Assembly (NCBI RefSeq): GCF_051131155.1
Contig: NZ_CP159508.1
Span: 2,232,001 to 2,296,000 of the forward strand
Origin: Pseudanabaena minima
GTDB lineage: Bacteria > Cyanobacteriota > Cyanobacteriia > Pseudanabaenales > Pseudanabaenaceae
Direction of reading: 5' to 3'
DNA length: 64,000 nucleotides
The position numbers and the translations under genes are program-made. The notes beneath the pieces were generated by a model that ran no database searches, was not told the origin of the DNA, and saw only the letters and a program-made list of their open reading frames with translations. Shown piece after piece: positions 53,327-62,637 of this stretch (position 1 is its first letter; each line of letters begins with the position of its first letter).

Positions 53327-53429
53327 TATCCCAAAACATAAAATGGCTAAGCCATTTTATGTTTTCACAAACCTTACTGGGGCTGTTTTTTGATTCACAA
53401 AAGTGTGCTGACGCTTTTGTGAATTGGTA
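53327..53429. mobile_element. 103-bp MITE-like element, copy D
   Basis: Starts TATCCCAAAACATAAAATGGC and ends GTGAATTGGTA, with both hairpins and the ACCTTACTGGGGCTG spacer. It lies directly behind the GUN4 gene. Confidence 0.7.
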
Positions 53430-53440
53430 TTAGTAGTCTT

Positions 53441-53503
53441 GCGTAGGACATAAAACAAGAAGATGAGTTATAGCGCTTTGCGCTATAACTCATCTTCTTG
53501 TTT
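53441..53503. repeat. AGGACA-family hairpin
   Basis: TAGGACATAAAAC precedes the perfect arms AAACAAGAAGATGAGTTATAG around CGCTTTGCG. The right TGTCC end is degenerate. Confidence 0.65.
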
Positions 53504-53571
53504 TTGGTTTGTACTAGATAACTCTTTTTTGTCTATAGGACAAAACTTGAGGTGATGTGACTTTTCCTGAC

Positions 53572-54555
53572 TTAGAAGTTCATTTCTACAGCTTGAACTT
53601 TTTCGACTTGCTTCTTCTTCAGTACCAACAAAATTTGGGTAACGATGACCGAGGCAAAGAATGCTAGCAACCACTGAATGCGGCGAGGGTCTTGAAGAAC
53701 GATTTCGCCATCATGCTGACCAAAACCACCAACATTAGGATTTGTGGTTAGAGGTGCGCCAACCTTAACTTCACTGCCAGGCTCGACAACTAGTTCAGCT
53801 CCAGCAGGAACCTTCTCAACAGCAATACTGCCATCAGTAGTTTGGACTGAAATTTCATAACCACCGTAGATACCTTCATCTTCATTTGGAGTGATTGGGC
53901 TAATTTGGGTAACTAGACCAGAAACAGATGAAGTGTATTCGTTGTTATTGCTCTTTTCACCAGTGGGATAAACTTGACCACGACCACGGTTACCGCCAGC
54001 ATGGACAGCATATTTCAAGAAGTGAATATTCTTGTCTTTGGCAGGATCAGGCGCAAGTACAGGAAAAACAATTTCTGAATAATCATCACCAGATACTGGA
54101 CCAACTAGGACAATATTTTCTTGAGTATCGCTGTAGGGTTGGTAGTAGGTATCCTTAATTTTTTCCTTTAGTTCTTCAGACAAGCGATCTTCAGGAGCAA
54201 TTTTAAATCCTTCAGGCAATACTAAAACTGCGCCAACGTTCAAACCTGTTTTGCTGCCATCAGCGCTCACTTGTTGTTGGGTGTGATCGTAAGGAAGTTT
54301 AACAACTGCCTCAAATACGGAGTCGGGTAGCACTGCTTGAGGCAGTTCTAATTCGATTCCCTTTTGGGCGAGGTGGCAGTTAGCGCAGACGATGCGACCT
54401 GTAGCTTCACGAGGATTCTTATAAGCTTCTTGAGCAAAGTAAGGATATGCAAAAGCAGAGGGGGCATTAAGCCCAAATAGTAAAGTTAAACTTGTGAGGA
54501 CACATAGACTGACTCCCACAATCAAACGGTTGGCACGGAACAAAGCTTTTTTCAT
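53572..54555 (-). CDS. petA: cytochrome f
   Basis: This 327-residue cytochrome b6f subunit carries electrons from the Rieske protein to plastocyanin. It has a signal peptide (MKKALFRANRLIVGVSLCVL...), then the mature start YPYFAQEAYKNPREATG, whose Tyr is the heme axial ligand, and the CANCH heme site. The C-terminal membrane helix is WLLAFFASVIVTQILLVL. The ATG at 54555 is preferred to a TTG 30 bases upstream. It follows petC on the same strand, the standard petCA operon. Confidence 0.97.
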   Translation of the reverse strand: MKKALFRANRLIVGVSLCVLTSLTLLFGLNAPSAFAYPYFAQEAYKNPREATGRIVCANCHLAQKGIELELPQAVLPDSVFEAVVKLPYDHTQQQVSADGSKTGLNVGAVLVLPEGFKIAPEDRLSEELKEKIKDTYYQPYSDTQENIVLVGPVSGDDYSEIVFPVLAPDPAKDKNIHFLKYAVHAGGNRGRGQVYPTGEKSNNNEYTSSVSGLVTQISPITPNEDEGIYGGYEISVQTTDGSIAVEKVPAGAELVVEPGSEVKVGAPLTTNPNVGGFGQHDGEIVLQDPRRIQWLLAFFASVIVTQILLVLKKKQVEKVQAVEMNF

Positions 54556-54633
54556 GTATAAGTTCAAATGTAATTTAAAGACCAATTTACAAAAGTTTTA
54601 GTAAGCATTCACAGCAAACTTACCAAAACCGTT

Positions 54634-55173
54634 TTAAGCCCACCAAGGTGCTTCATTAGTGCGGAAGTCAGTTTCTGTCCATGTGCTAAATTGCACCACA
54701 TCATCGCTAACTGTGGCATGGGCAAGTGCGAGGGACAATGGTGCAGGACCACGTACAACTTTACCTTCAGCGTTGTACTGAGAGCCGTGACAAGGACACA
54801 TAAATTTGTTTTCGGCAACGTTCCAAGGTACGACACAACCAAGGTGAGTACAAACTGCGTTTAGTCCGTAGGAAGCAATTTCTTTATTGTCAGTAACAAC
54901 AATATAGGTTGGGTCGCCTTTGAGTCCTTGAGCAAGTACGCGATCGCCTGCTTGATGCTCTGCTAAGAATTTTGAAGCAATCACATCATTACCCAATGCG
55001 TCCTTAGCAGCAACGCCACCACCAGTTCCACCGCGAGAAGGTGGTACAAAGTAGGCGAGGAAAGGCACAGCCGCTCCAAGGGTGGTTACGGCTGCAGACC
55101 CCCCTAAAATTAAGTTCATAAATTGACGACGACCCATACTAGGGACATCGGCGGATGCAGAAGCTTGACTCAT
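54634..55173 (-). CDS. petC: cytochrome b6f Rieske iron-sulfur protein
   Basis: This 179-residue protein has an N-terminal membrane helix (RRQFMNLILGGSAAVTTLGAAV, preceded by twin Arg) and a Rieske domain with CTHLGCVVPW and CPCHGSQYN, which bind the 2Fe-2S cluster. It oxidises plastoquinol. It is the first gene of petC-petA; the gap to petA is 78 bases. Confidence 0.97.
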   Translation of the reverse strand: MSQASASADVPSMGRRQFMNLILGGSAAVTTLGAAVPFLAYFVPPSRGGTGGGVAAKDALGNDVIASKFLAEHQAGDRVLAQGLKGDPTYIVVTDNKEIASYGLNAVCTHLGCVVPWNVAENKFMCPCHGSQYNAEGKVVRGPAPLSLALAHATVSDDVVQFSTWTETDFRTNEAPWWA

Positions 55174-55400
55174 AAATTTGACTAAGGATTTGGCTGAGAA
55201 ATATTACGTTTTATATATCACTTCCTACCATGATATCGACAATCTTTGGACTTCTCTCTAGTTGTTTTGCAACGAAATGTTAAGCATCATGATTTTAGGG
55301 AATATTGTTAAGCTTAACGGCTGTTAGATTTAAGTTTCTACAATTTAATAAACAACCAGATTTTTGATGGTGCAGCTTCACCGCACCTTCAAAAATATTT

Positions 55401-57230
55401 ATGGAGAAGTCATTAAGGACTTTTGGGCTAAGAGAGGGGGTAAGCTTAGCTGAACTAGTTTTAATTTCCCTGAGACTTGATTATGCCCATATGAATGAAA
55501 AATCCACTTCGCAGTTCTCTAAATATCGAATCTTGGGCTTAGTTGGCAGGGGGCAATTTGGCAAGGTTTTGTGTGCGCGGATGCGAGATACAGGTAAATT
55601 GGTTGCGCTCAAAGAACTGGAACATCAGCGATTTCCCACTAGTAAGCTCTTACGAGAACTGCGCTTTCTGTTGACTTTACAACATGAAAATATTGTTACC
55701 TGCACAGCTCTGATGCATCACCAAAATTATCGTTATTTAGTGATGGACTACTGCGAGGGTGGGACATTGCGTGATTTGATGAACCATAGCAAAACATTAT
55801 CTGTACAACAATGCTTTGCTTTAATTAATGATATTTTGCTGGGCTTAGAACATGCTCATGCAGCAAATATTATCCATTGTGATATCAAACCTGAGAATAT
55901 ACTGCTAAAGATTACAGCTAAAGGATGGCAGGCAAAAATTTCCGACTTTGGCATTGCTCGGCTCAGTCAAGAAATTGATTCCGATGGTAGTAATACTGGC
56001 TCTCCTGGTTACATGGCTCCTGAACGATTTTATGGTCAGTTTTCATCAGGATCAGATATTTATGCAGTTGGGATTATTTTGTATGAGATTCTAGTTGGTA
56101 AGCGACCCTTTACGGGAATGCCCACAGAGTTGATGAATGCTCACTTAAATCATCGGATCGTTATTCCTGATAGTTTGCCGCGATCGCTTGCCAAGATTAT
56201 TGTGCGATCGCTAGAAAAGTTACCGAAACGTCGATACACTTCAGCCTCTGAGATGCGCCAAGATCTTGAAGCCATCCATGCTGAAGATTTTAGCCATGTT
56301 AAAATGGGACTTGATTCTGAAAGTAGTACGACTATTTTCTTTGATAAAAAATCTCAACATTTTGCCCAAAAAATTACATCCGAAAAGATTATTGGGCTAG
56401 TTGGTGCAGAGAAATCGCGCTTTTATAGTACTTCTAGTTTTCTTTTACATTGGCATAGTTTGGCATTAGATAAGTCAGAACAGATTGCCAAATCTGAATA
56501 TGAAATTGAGGCGATCGCTTTTGCCCGAAAGACTTTATTTGCGATCACCAAGCGCTCGATCTATCAGTTTGGTCAAGGAAAACCAAAATCTCTATATCAA
56601 TCGTCTCAAACTTTCAAATGGGCTATTTCTCCTCATGGTGATTGGTTTGCTATATCTACGGGGAAACAATTAGAAATCCGAAATTTAGTTTATGGTCGAG
56701 CGATGCGCTTGGAGTTTGCCACTAGAGACTTAAGTTGCATCATTGCCTTCGATCAACATCATTTGTTAGCAATCGCTAATAAGCCAGAAACTAATGAAAG
56801 TCGGGCGATTGTTATCTCTCGGCGTTGCAATATTATGTATCGTCTATCTCTGCCCATACCCATTGATTCTGGGATTGCGACATTTACCAGCGATCGTCTA
56901 CTGTTGCTAGAAGCTGGTAACCATAAAAATATCTATCTGCTGGACATCAAGCCTTATCGGCTGATGCGAATTCCCTTAGAATACGAAGTCTTAATCATGA
57001 CAGCAACCCCTTGGGGCTATGCGATTACTGCTAGTTACAATGAGTATCAGACTATTTTGATGTTGTTAGATTTGCGCGGTAATAATATTAATAACTTGAT
57101 TATTGATGGTGAGGTGACAGCGATCGCTCCGATTGATATTAATTTATTAGCGATCGCGATTTCTGATGTATCAGGTTACAAACTATCCACCATTAATCTT
57201 AAAAAGCTAGAAATTGATCTTGTTTTCTAA
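55401..57230 (+). CDS. Ser/Thr protein kinase with C-terminal beta-propeller-like region
   Basis: This 609-residue protein has a kinase domain from about residue 43 (YRILGLVGRGQFGKVLCARM). The catalytic loop is IIHCDIKPENILL (HCD in place of the usual HRD), then DFGIARL and GSPGYMAPERFYG. It continues to residue about 310. The remaining 300 residues are beta-rich without a clear family, suggesting a propeller. No membrane helix is seen, so it is probably soluble. A start at ATG 55491 (MNEKSTSQFSKYRIL) is as plausible as 55401, which lies beside a hairpin (55361-55397). Confidence 0.88.
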   Translation: MEKSLRTFGLREGVSLAELVLISLRLDYAHMNEKSTSQFSKYRILGLVGRGQFGKVLCARMRDTGKLVALKELEHQRFPTSKLLRELRFLLTLQHENIVTCTALMHHQNYRYLVMDYCEGGTLRDLMNHSKTLSVQQCFALINDILLGLEHAHAANIIHCDIKPENILLKITAKGWQAKISDFGIARLSQEIDSDGSNTGSPGYMAPERFYGQFSSGSDIYAVGIILYEILVGKRPFTGMPTELMNAHLNHRIVIPDSLPRSLAKIIVRSLEKLPKRRYTSASEMRQDLEAIHAEDFSHVKMGLDSESSTTIFFDKKSQHFAQKITSEKIIGLVGAEKSRFYSTSSFLLHWHSLALDKSEQIAKSEYEIEAIAFARKTLFAITKRSIYQFGQGKPKSLYQSSQTFKWAISPHGDWFAISTGKQLEIRNLVYGRAMRLEFATRDLSCIIAFDQHHLLAIANKPETNESRAIVISRRCNIMYRLSLPIPIDSGIATFTSDRLLLLEAGNHKNIYLLDIKPYRLMRIPLEYEVLIMTATPWGYAITASYNEYQTILMLLDLRGNNINNLIIDGEVTAIAPIDINLLAIAISDVSGYKLSTINLKKLEIDLVF

Positions 57231-57306
57231 AACAAAAAACTAAAACAAAAAATATAGCAATCAAAGTTTTTGCTTAGGACATAAGTACCTGTGCAAAATA
57301 AATTAC

Positions 57307-57439
57307 CAAAACCCGTAGAGTTGCGCCCCGCAGGGGCGCAACTCTACGGGTTTTGTTTTGTAATTAATTATGCCTAGCTACTTAAAACCCAAAAGATAAG
57401 GGCAGGTGCGAAGCACCTGCCCTTATCTTTTGGGTTTTA
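57307..57439. repeat. two perfect palindromes downstream of the second kinase
   Basis: AAAACCCGTAGAGTTGCGCC pairs at 57307-57353 around CCGCAGG. TTAAAACCCAAAAGATAAGG pairs at 57381-57439 around GGTGCGAAGCACC. A TTAGGACATAAG at 57282 is the left end of the AGGACA family. They occupy the 231-base gap between convergent genes. Confidence 0.75.
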
Positions 57440-57460
57440 ATTTGTCCCCAAAGTAATTTT

Positions 57461-59713
57461 TTATGGTTGAGCTGCTGAAGATCGCTTACGTCTTGAAGCT
57501 TCAGGAGATTGGATTGGTACAAACTCCTTAGAAATTTCCGATGACTCAGATCTTGATTCTAAATTTTCTTCATTGTCCGATGACTCAACTGGTTGCGCTC
57601 GATTTACTCTTAAAATTACACCGTTAGAAGTACCATTTTTGACTGGAATAACTACTGGATTAATGGTTACAGGCTCAATGGGTGGCTCGATGATTTCTTG
57701 TTCAGCTAATCTTTCAACAAATTGTTCTTCTCTCTCTACCGAAAGATTTACTTCGGTATTTGATTCAAACCCTGAATCAGATCTTGACTCCATCACTGAT
57801 TCCGATCTTGCTCGAAGATTGCCAATATTATTCGCAATTTTTGGCGCTTGACCAGGTAAAGCAACAGTCACAATCACATTGCGAGGGTCTTTAACCTCGC
57901 GATCAAGCAATACCAAAGGAGAAACGCCGATTAATGAATAAACATCTTGCTCTTCCTCAGTCATTTCCACCACAATTAGCTCTGGTGGCTCAATAACTTT
58001 GGTGCGAATTTCTCGCTTATTAGGACGCTCAGGTAGATTCTCAGGAGAAACTACAGGTACAGCATCAAGCGCTTCGACTAATTCTTCGCTAGGCTCGGCG
58101 ATCGCTTTAGCTGTAGGAATGTTTGGTAAAGATAACTTAGGTGGCACTGAACGATCAACTACGATGTCGCGCTCGATGCGTGGCTCAAAGCGTGGCTCAA
58201 TTAAAGGTTCGATCCTTGGCTCAAAACGCGATCGCACATCCGCAGGTGTAACTTTTTCTGGCTCACGCGACTCGCGCGCATCTTTGTTGAGCATGGCTCG
58301 TTTACCACGTCTACGCAGGTTACCTCGTTCCTGATAGCTAGGATGATTCACCAAATTAGGCTCAAGTCCACCACCTAACTCAGAATCTCCATCTTCATAC
58401 TCAGAGGTAAAATCAAGCTGATTCGATTGCTTGGATTCCCAAGTGCGTGATGTTGCATCAACAGGTTGACCTGCTGCTTCCCCTGGCAAATGCATTAGAT
58501 GTCCTAAGCCACCACAGGTCGAACAAGGACGACCAAACAATTCATAAATACTCTGACCCTGACGCTTACGGGTAAGCTCAACTAGCCCCAATTCAGTAAG
58601 CTGAGCAATTTGAGGGCGGGACTTATCTGCTCGCAGCGCTTTATTAAAATGTTCTAAAAGTTGTAATTGATCGCGGCGAGTATCCATGTCAATGAAGTCC
58701 ACCACGATTACACCAGCAATATTTCGCAGACGAATTTGGCGGGCAATCTCCACGGCAGCTTCACAGTTTGTCCACAACACAGTCTCGCGGGAGGTTTGAG
58801 ACTTAGTAAATGATCCAGAGTTAACATCAATTACGGTCAATGCTTCAGTTGGCTCGATAATAATGTAGCCCCCACTAGGCAGATCAACCCTAGGCTTAAG
58901 GGCTTCACGGATACCTGCGTTTACCCGAAAATATTCTAAAATTGGTGTGCGCTCGCGATGATGGTCTAGCATTAAGCCGCTAGGAATTTTGCCATCCGCC
59001 CAGCCCAATAAGTGCTGCTTAATACGGCGTAACCCATCACTAGTATCGGTGACAATACGATTTACTTCAGTGCTATACAAGTCACGCAATACTCGTTGTA
59101 CAAAATCCCGTTCGCGATCTAGCAAGGTCGGCTGGCGTGTAGTTGCCACATCCTGCTGAATACCTTCCCACTGGCGTTGCAAATTATCGAGATCTTCAAT
59201 AATCTGCTCCTCTGGCATTCCGTCGGCTTCAGTCCGCACCAATATACCCATACCCGCAGGCTTAACCAAAATGGCAAGGGCGCGAAGACGGTTACGTTCA
59301 GCCTCACTGCGAATACGTCGAGATAGGTTCACCCCCCGACCAAAGGGCAATAGGACAACATAACGTCCAGGCAACGAAATATTTCCTGTCAGTCTGGGAC
59401 CTTTATTTCCTGTTGGCTCCTTCATCACCTGCACCAGCACACGCTGTTGCGGTACGACTAGATCGCTGATAGAGCCAGACGATCGCCGCATTTTCAAAGG
59501 ACCGAGATCTGTAATGTGAATAAAGCCGTTACGATCGCCATCGCCAATATTTACAAAAGCCGCATCAATACTAGTTAAAACATTTTCGACAACGCCCAAG
59601 TAAACATCCCCAACTTGGTGAGTTCCTGCGGCAACAACAATTTCTTCAATTTGATCTTCACTAAAAACAGCAGCAATTCGATACTGCTCGGCAATAATTA
59701 TTTGCTTTGGCAT
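57461..59713 (-). CDS. rne: ribonuclease E/G
   Basis: This 750-residue endonuclease initiates mRNA decay. An N-terminal S1-like domain (GTHQVGDVYLGVVENV, residues 30-110) precedes the catalytic core. Metal-binding Asp residues lie in TVIDVNSGSF and VVDFIDMD, and the Zn-link CSTCGGLGH joins dimers. The C-terminal about 320 residues are charged and disordered, ending SRRKRSSAAQP. Cyanobacterial RNase E ends in a short Arg-rich sequence that binds PNPase; the RRKRSS here is a clear match. It is unusually close to that known end-motif and otherwise typical. Confidence 0.97.
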   Translation of the reverse strand: MPKQIIIAEQYRIAAVFSEDQIEEIVVAAGTHQVGDVYLGVVENVLTSIDAAFVNIGDGDRNGFIHITDLGPLKMRRSSGSISDLVVPQQRVLVQVMKEPTGNKGPRLTGNISLPGRYVVLLPFGRGVNLSRRIRSEAERNRLRALAILVKPAGMGILVRTEADGMPEEQIIEDLDNLQRQWEGIQQDVATTRQPTLLDRERDFVQRVLRDLYSTEVNRIVTDTSDGLRRIKQHLLGWADGKIPSGLMLDHHRERTPILEYFRVNAGIREALKPRVDLPSGGYIIIEPTEALTVIDVNSGSFTKSQTSRETVLWTNCEAAVEIARQIRLRNIAGVIVVDFIDMDTRRDQLQLLEHFNKALRADKSRPQIAQLTELGLVELTRKRQGQSIYELFGRPCSTCGGLGHLMHLPGEAAGQPVDATSRTWESKQSNQLDFTSEYEDGDSELGGGLEPNLVNHPSYQERGNLRRRGKRAMLNKDARESREPEKVTPADVRSRFEPRIEPLIEPRFEPRIERDIVVDRSVPPKLSLPNIPTAKAIAEPSEELVEALDAVPVVSPENLPERPNKREIRTKVIEPPELIVVEMTEEEQDVYSLIGVSPLVLLDREVKDPRNVIVTVALPGQAPKIANNIGNLRARSESVMESRSDSGFESNTEVNLSVEREEQFVERLAEQEIIEPPIEPVTINPVVIPVKNGTSNGVILRVNRAQPVESSDNEENLESRSESSEISKEFVPIQSPEASRRKRSSAAQP

Positions 59714-60277
59714 TCAATTTCCTCAGAATTTCTTCGATTCAAAAGAGCCAGTCTAAGAACCTACCAGAAAAATATTTTTTCTAAACTTCGTATAAAAAAT
59801 ATTAAAAAAAATATCTTTCAAACCCTTTAATAAACAGACTCAAAAAGTCTTAGGGGCTTCACAACAGAACATACCAATAACGAAAACAAGAAAAAATTTC
59901 GATTGCAAGCTGTCTATATCGTCAACCAGTCACTTAGCTATGTACCGAAGCTTGCAACTGGCTGCTGTGTCTGCTCTGACATCACGATAACGAGACATAT
60001 TGCTTTGTATGGAAAATTGGTGGGGTTTCGTTAAAAGAATTAGTTATTTCTTAGACTGGCGTTTATTAGACTATCTAAAAGGTGCTTACACCATTTGCCT
60101 ACAGCATTCAGCCTGTAAGTAAAACAGCGTACTTGATGGTTCAAGTTTATGATTATGGTTAGTAAGCTCGATTACTTAACCAGCAGCTAGATGCGTTTTA
60201 GCTAGCAGCCAGCTTAAGCCTATCGTAGTATTATAGCGCAGCGTTGAGCGTTACAATTTCTTAATAGTGTTTTAATA
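59714..60277 (-). promoter_or_regulatory. long rne leader / divergent promoter region
   Basis: This 564-base region separates rne from the histidine phosphatase gene on the other strand. It has no credible ORF. Close to rne it holds long A/T tracts (about 59770-59830), suitable for RNase E cleavage. Cyanobacterial rne is autoregulated through its long 5' untranslated region, so this is probably the regulatory leader. Promoters for both genes should be here, but I cannot place them exactly. Confidence 0.55.
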
Positions 60278-60286
60278 TTGATAGTT

Positions 60287-61696
60287 ATGTTAGGGGTTCG
60301 GTTGCGCTGTACCTCCAACTTTAAAAACCAAGAAAACGAGGGTAAAATTCTGAGTACGCGAGTAGTTATCGTCCGTCACGGCGAAAGTAATTTCAATATC
60401 TTAAGCAAAATTCAAGGACGAGGTAATTATGATCGCCCAGAATTGCAGTCCGTTTTGACCGATAAGGGCAAACAGCAGGCTAAGCTCGCAGGAAAGGCGC
60501 TATCAAATCTCAATATTGATGTTGCCTATGCTAGTCCTTTGGTACGCGCTCAACATACTGCAAAACTTATTTTGGCTGAAAATTTTAATCCTCCAGAGTT
60601 AGTTACCACTGAGGGTTTACTCGAAATTGATCTCAGTGAGTGGGAATCGATGATCGCTCGTGACGTTAAAGAACAATTCCCTGAAAAATATCACCTTTGG
60701 CAAAATGAGCCAGAAAAATTTCAATTAGGAGATCGCTACCCCATCCTCGACTTATTTGAACAAGCTAAAGCGTTATGGAGTGAGATTTTAGTCACAAATC
60801 AAGATAAAACAATTTTGTTGGTAGGGCATAGTGGCATTAATCGCGCTCTAATTTGTTCGGCGATCAGGATTCCTGTGAGTCTTTATCACAATATTCAGCA
60901 AGTTAACTGCGCCATAAGTGTACTCAATTTCCAAGGTACAAGTATCGCCGACGGCGTGCAGCTTGAATCCCTCAACCTCGCTAGCCATCTTGCGGATATT
61001 TCAGGCTCCCCATTACCTCCTGTCAAGAAAAATCACAATGGACTCCGTTTATTATTAGTCCGTCATGGTGAAACCGAGTGGAATCGCCAAAAACGTTTCC
61101 AAGGACAAATTGATGTCCCACTGAATAACAATGGTCATGCCCAAGCACGACGGGCAAGCGAATTTTTAGCAAAGGTTAAAATCGATAAAGCCTTTAGCAG
61201 TCCAATGTTGCGCCCTAAAGACACGGCTTTAGAAATTTTGAGCAAGCACCCCAACATTAAGCTGGAATTATTTGATGAACTCAAAGAAATTTCCCATGGA
61301 CTCTGGGAAGGCAAATTTGAGCATGAAATCGAAGCTGAATTTCCAGGACAACTAGCTCTCTGGCAAGCTCAACCTGAAACTGTGCAAATGCCTGAAGGTG
61401 AGAATTTACAACAGGTTTGGGATCGCGTTGCAATTATTTGGCAAAAGATTGTCGAATCAGTTCCCGCAGGCGAAACGGCTCTGGTTGTTGCCCATGATGC
61501 TGTCAACAAAGCTATTCTTTGTCTATTGTTTGGATTCTCACCCGAACAGTTTTGGGTATTTAAGCAAGGTAATGGTGGTGTAAGTGTGATTGATTATCCT
61601 CAAGGCGCACAGGGAACCCCAATCTTGCAATCTGGAAATATTACAACGCACTTATCTGAAGGTATTCTCGATCGCACTGCCGCAGGTGCTTTGTAA
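60287..61696 (+). CDS. two-domain histidine phosphatase (phosphoglycerate-mutase fold)
   Basis: This 469-residue protein has two phosphatase domains, each with the phosphohistidine motif: IVRHGESNFN near residue 28 and LVRHGETEWN near residue 259. Supporting residues include VGHSGINRAL and VAHDAVNKAI late in each domain. Such duplicated proteins in cyanobacteria act on phosphoserine or small phosphate esters; the exact substrate is not shown. The first 20 residues before STRVVIVRHG look atypical, and no standard start codon lies nearer the domain. Confidence 0.88.
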   Translation: MLGVRLRCTSNFKNQENEGKILSTRVVIVRHGESNFNILSKIQGRGNYDRPELQSVLTDKGKQQAKLAGKALSNLNIDVAYASPLVRAQHTAKLILAENFNPPELVTTEGLLEIDLSEWESMIARDVKEQFPEKYHLWQNEPEKFQLGDRYPILDLFEQAKALWSEILVTNQDKTILLVGHSGINRALICSAIRIPVSLYHNIQQVNCAISVLNFQGTSIADGVQLESLNLASHLADISGSPLPPVKKNHNGLRLLLVRHGETEWNRQKRFQGQIDVPLNNNGHAQARRASEFLAKVKIDKAFSSPMLRPKDTALEILSKHPNIKLELFDELKEISHGLWEGKFEHEIEAEFPGQLALWQAQPETVQMPEGENLQQVWDRVAIIWQKIVESVPAGETALVVAHDAVNKAILCLLFGFSPEQFWVFKQGNGGVSVIDYPQGAQGTPILQSGNITTHLSEGILDRTAAGAL

Positions 61697-61734
61697 TTTG
61701 AAGTAAATGGTGCTTCAGCACCATTTACTTCAAA
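61697..61734 (+). terminator. palindrome after the phosphatase gene
   Basis: TTTGAAGTAAATGGTGC pairs with its exact complement around TTCA. Confidence 0.65.
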
Positions 61735-61817
61735 CCTTAAGAGAGACGCATTTTCTGCTAATTTGGTGTAAAGGATTTGTCTTAGTATTTTGTTTTAGTA
61801 TTCGGAGTTTAAATAAA

Positions 61818-62006
61818 GTGACTATTCTATTCCAACTTTTATTGGCAGCTTTTGTATTGTTTTCCTTCGTTTTGGTGATTGGCGTGCCCGTTGCTTACGC
61901 ATCCCCTAGCTCTTGGAACCAAACAAAACCTCTTTTATTTCTTGGTTCTCTGATTTGGTTAGCATTTGTAATTGTCATCGGCATTTTGAATGCTTTTGTA
62001 GCTTAG
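61818..62006 (+). CDS. psbZ: photosystem II protein Z
   Basis: This 62-residue protein has two membrane helices (TILFQLLLAAFVLFSFVLVI and WLAFVIVIGILNAFVA) joined by PVAYASPSSWNQTKPL. It matches PsbZ, a small subunit at the photosystem II periphery. The GTG at 61818 starts the conserved protein. The frame opens earlier at 61707, but the added residues belong to the phosphatase downstream palindrome and leader. Confidence 0.93.
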   Translation: MTILFQLLLAAFVLFSFVLVIGVPVAYASPSSWNQTKPLLFLGSLIWLAFVIVIGILNAFVA

Positions 62007-62029
62007 GTATAGCTAAATAAAGTCCCCAA

Positions 62030-62075
62030 AAAAGTTTTAAAAAGCCTTGCTAAGCAAGGCTTTTTAAAACTTTTA
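62030..62075 (+). terminator. psbZ terminator palindrome
   Basis: AAAAGTTTTAAAAAGCCTTGC pairs with its complement around TAA. The T-rich right arm makes it a good terminator. Confidence 0.75.
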
Positions 62076-62119
62076 ATTTGATTAAATATTTGAAAATTGC
62101 TACAAACATTTAAAATCCT

Positions 62120-62608
62120 ATGACCGTTTTTGAAGGTAGCTTTACCAATACAGATAGTTTGCGCTTTGCGATCGTGGTAGCTCGGTTTAATGACCTGATC
62201 GTCGGTAAGCTTCTCCAAGGATGTCAAGATTCACTATTGCGACATGGTATTGATGTTTCGGAGACTGGCAGCCAAGTTGACTATGCATGGGTTCCGGGAA
62301 GTCTGGAAATATCAATGGTAGCAAAGGAGTTAGCAGATTCAGGACGTTATGATGCAATTATTTGCCTAGGGGCAGTTATTCGTGGGGATACTCCCCATTT
62401 TGACTATGTGGCTAATGAAGTTTCTAAGGGAGTTGCGGCAACCTCTTTTCAGACTGGTGTACCGATTATTTTTGGTGTGTTGACTACGGACACGATGCAG
62501 CAGGCTCTAGAACGTGCTGGCATCAAGGGCAATAAAGGCTGGGAATTTGGGATGGCAGCGATCGAGATGGCTAACCTTATGCGCCAAATTCGCTCGAAAT
62601 CTGTTTAA
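62120..62608 (+). CDS. ribH: 6,7-dimethyl-8-ribityllumazine synthase
   Basis: This 162-residue enzyme catalyses the penultimate step of riboflavin synthesis. Motifs are RFAIVVARFNDLI (substrate loop), WVPGSLEISMVAKEL, ICLGAVIRGDTPHFDYVANEV with the catalytic His, and GVLTTDTMQQALERAG. Length and motifs are typical. It is convergent with the Rrf2 gene. Confidence 0.96.
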   Translation: MTVFEGSFTNTDSLRFAIVVARFNDLIVGKLLQGCQDSLLRHGIDVSETGSQVDYAWVPGSLEISMVAKELADSGRYDAIICLGAVIRGDTPHFDYVANEVSKGVAATSFQTGVPIIFGVLTTDTMQQALERAGIKGNKGWEFGMAAIEMANLMRQIRSKSV

Positions 62609-62637
62609 ATAAGCGAGCTTTGCTCGCTTATTTAAAC
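62603..62637. terminator. shared palindrome between convergent ribH and Rrf2 genes
   Basis: GTTTAAATAAGCGAGC pairs around TTT. It contains both stop codons (ribH TAA at 62606, Rrf2 at 62632). Confidence 0.8.
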
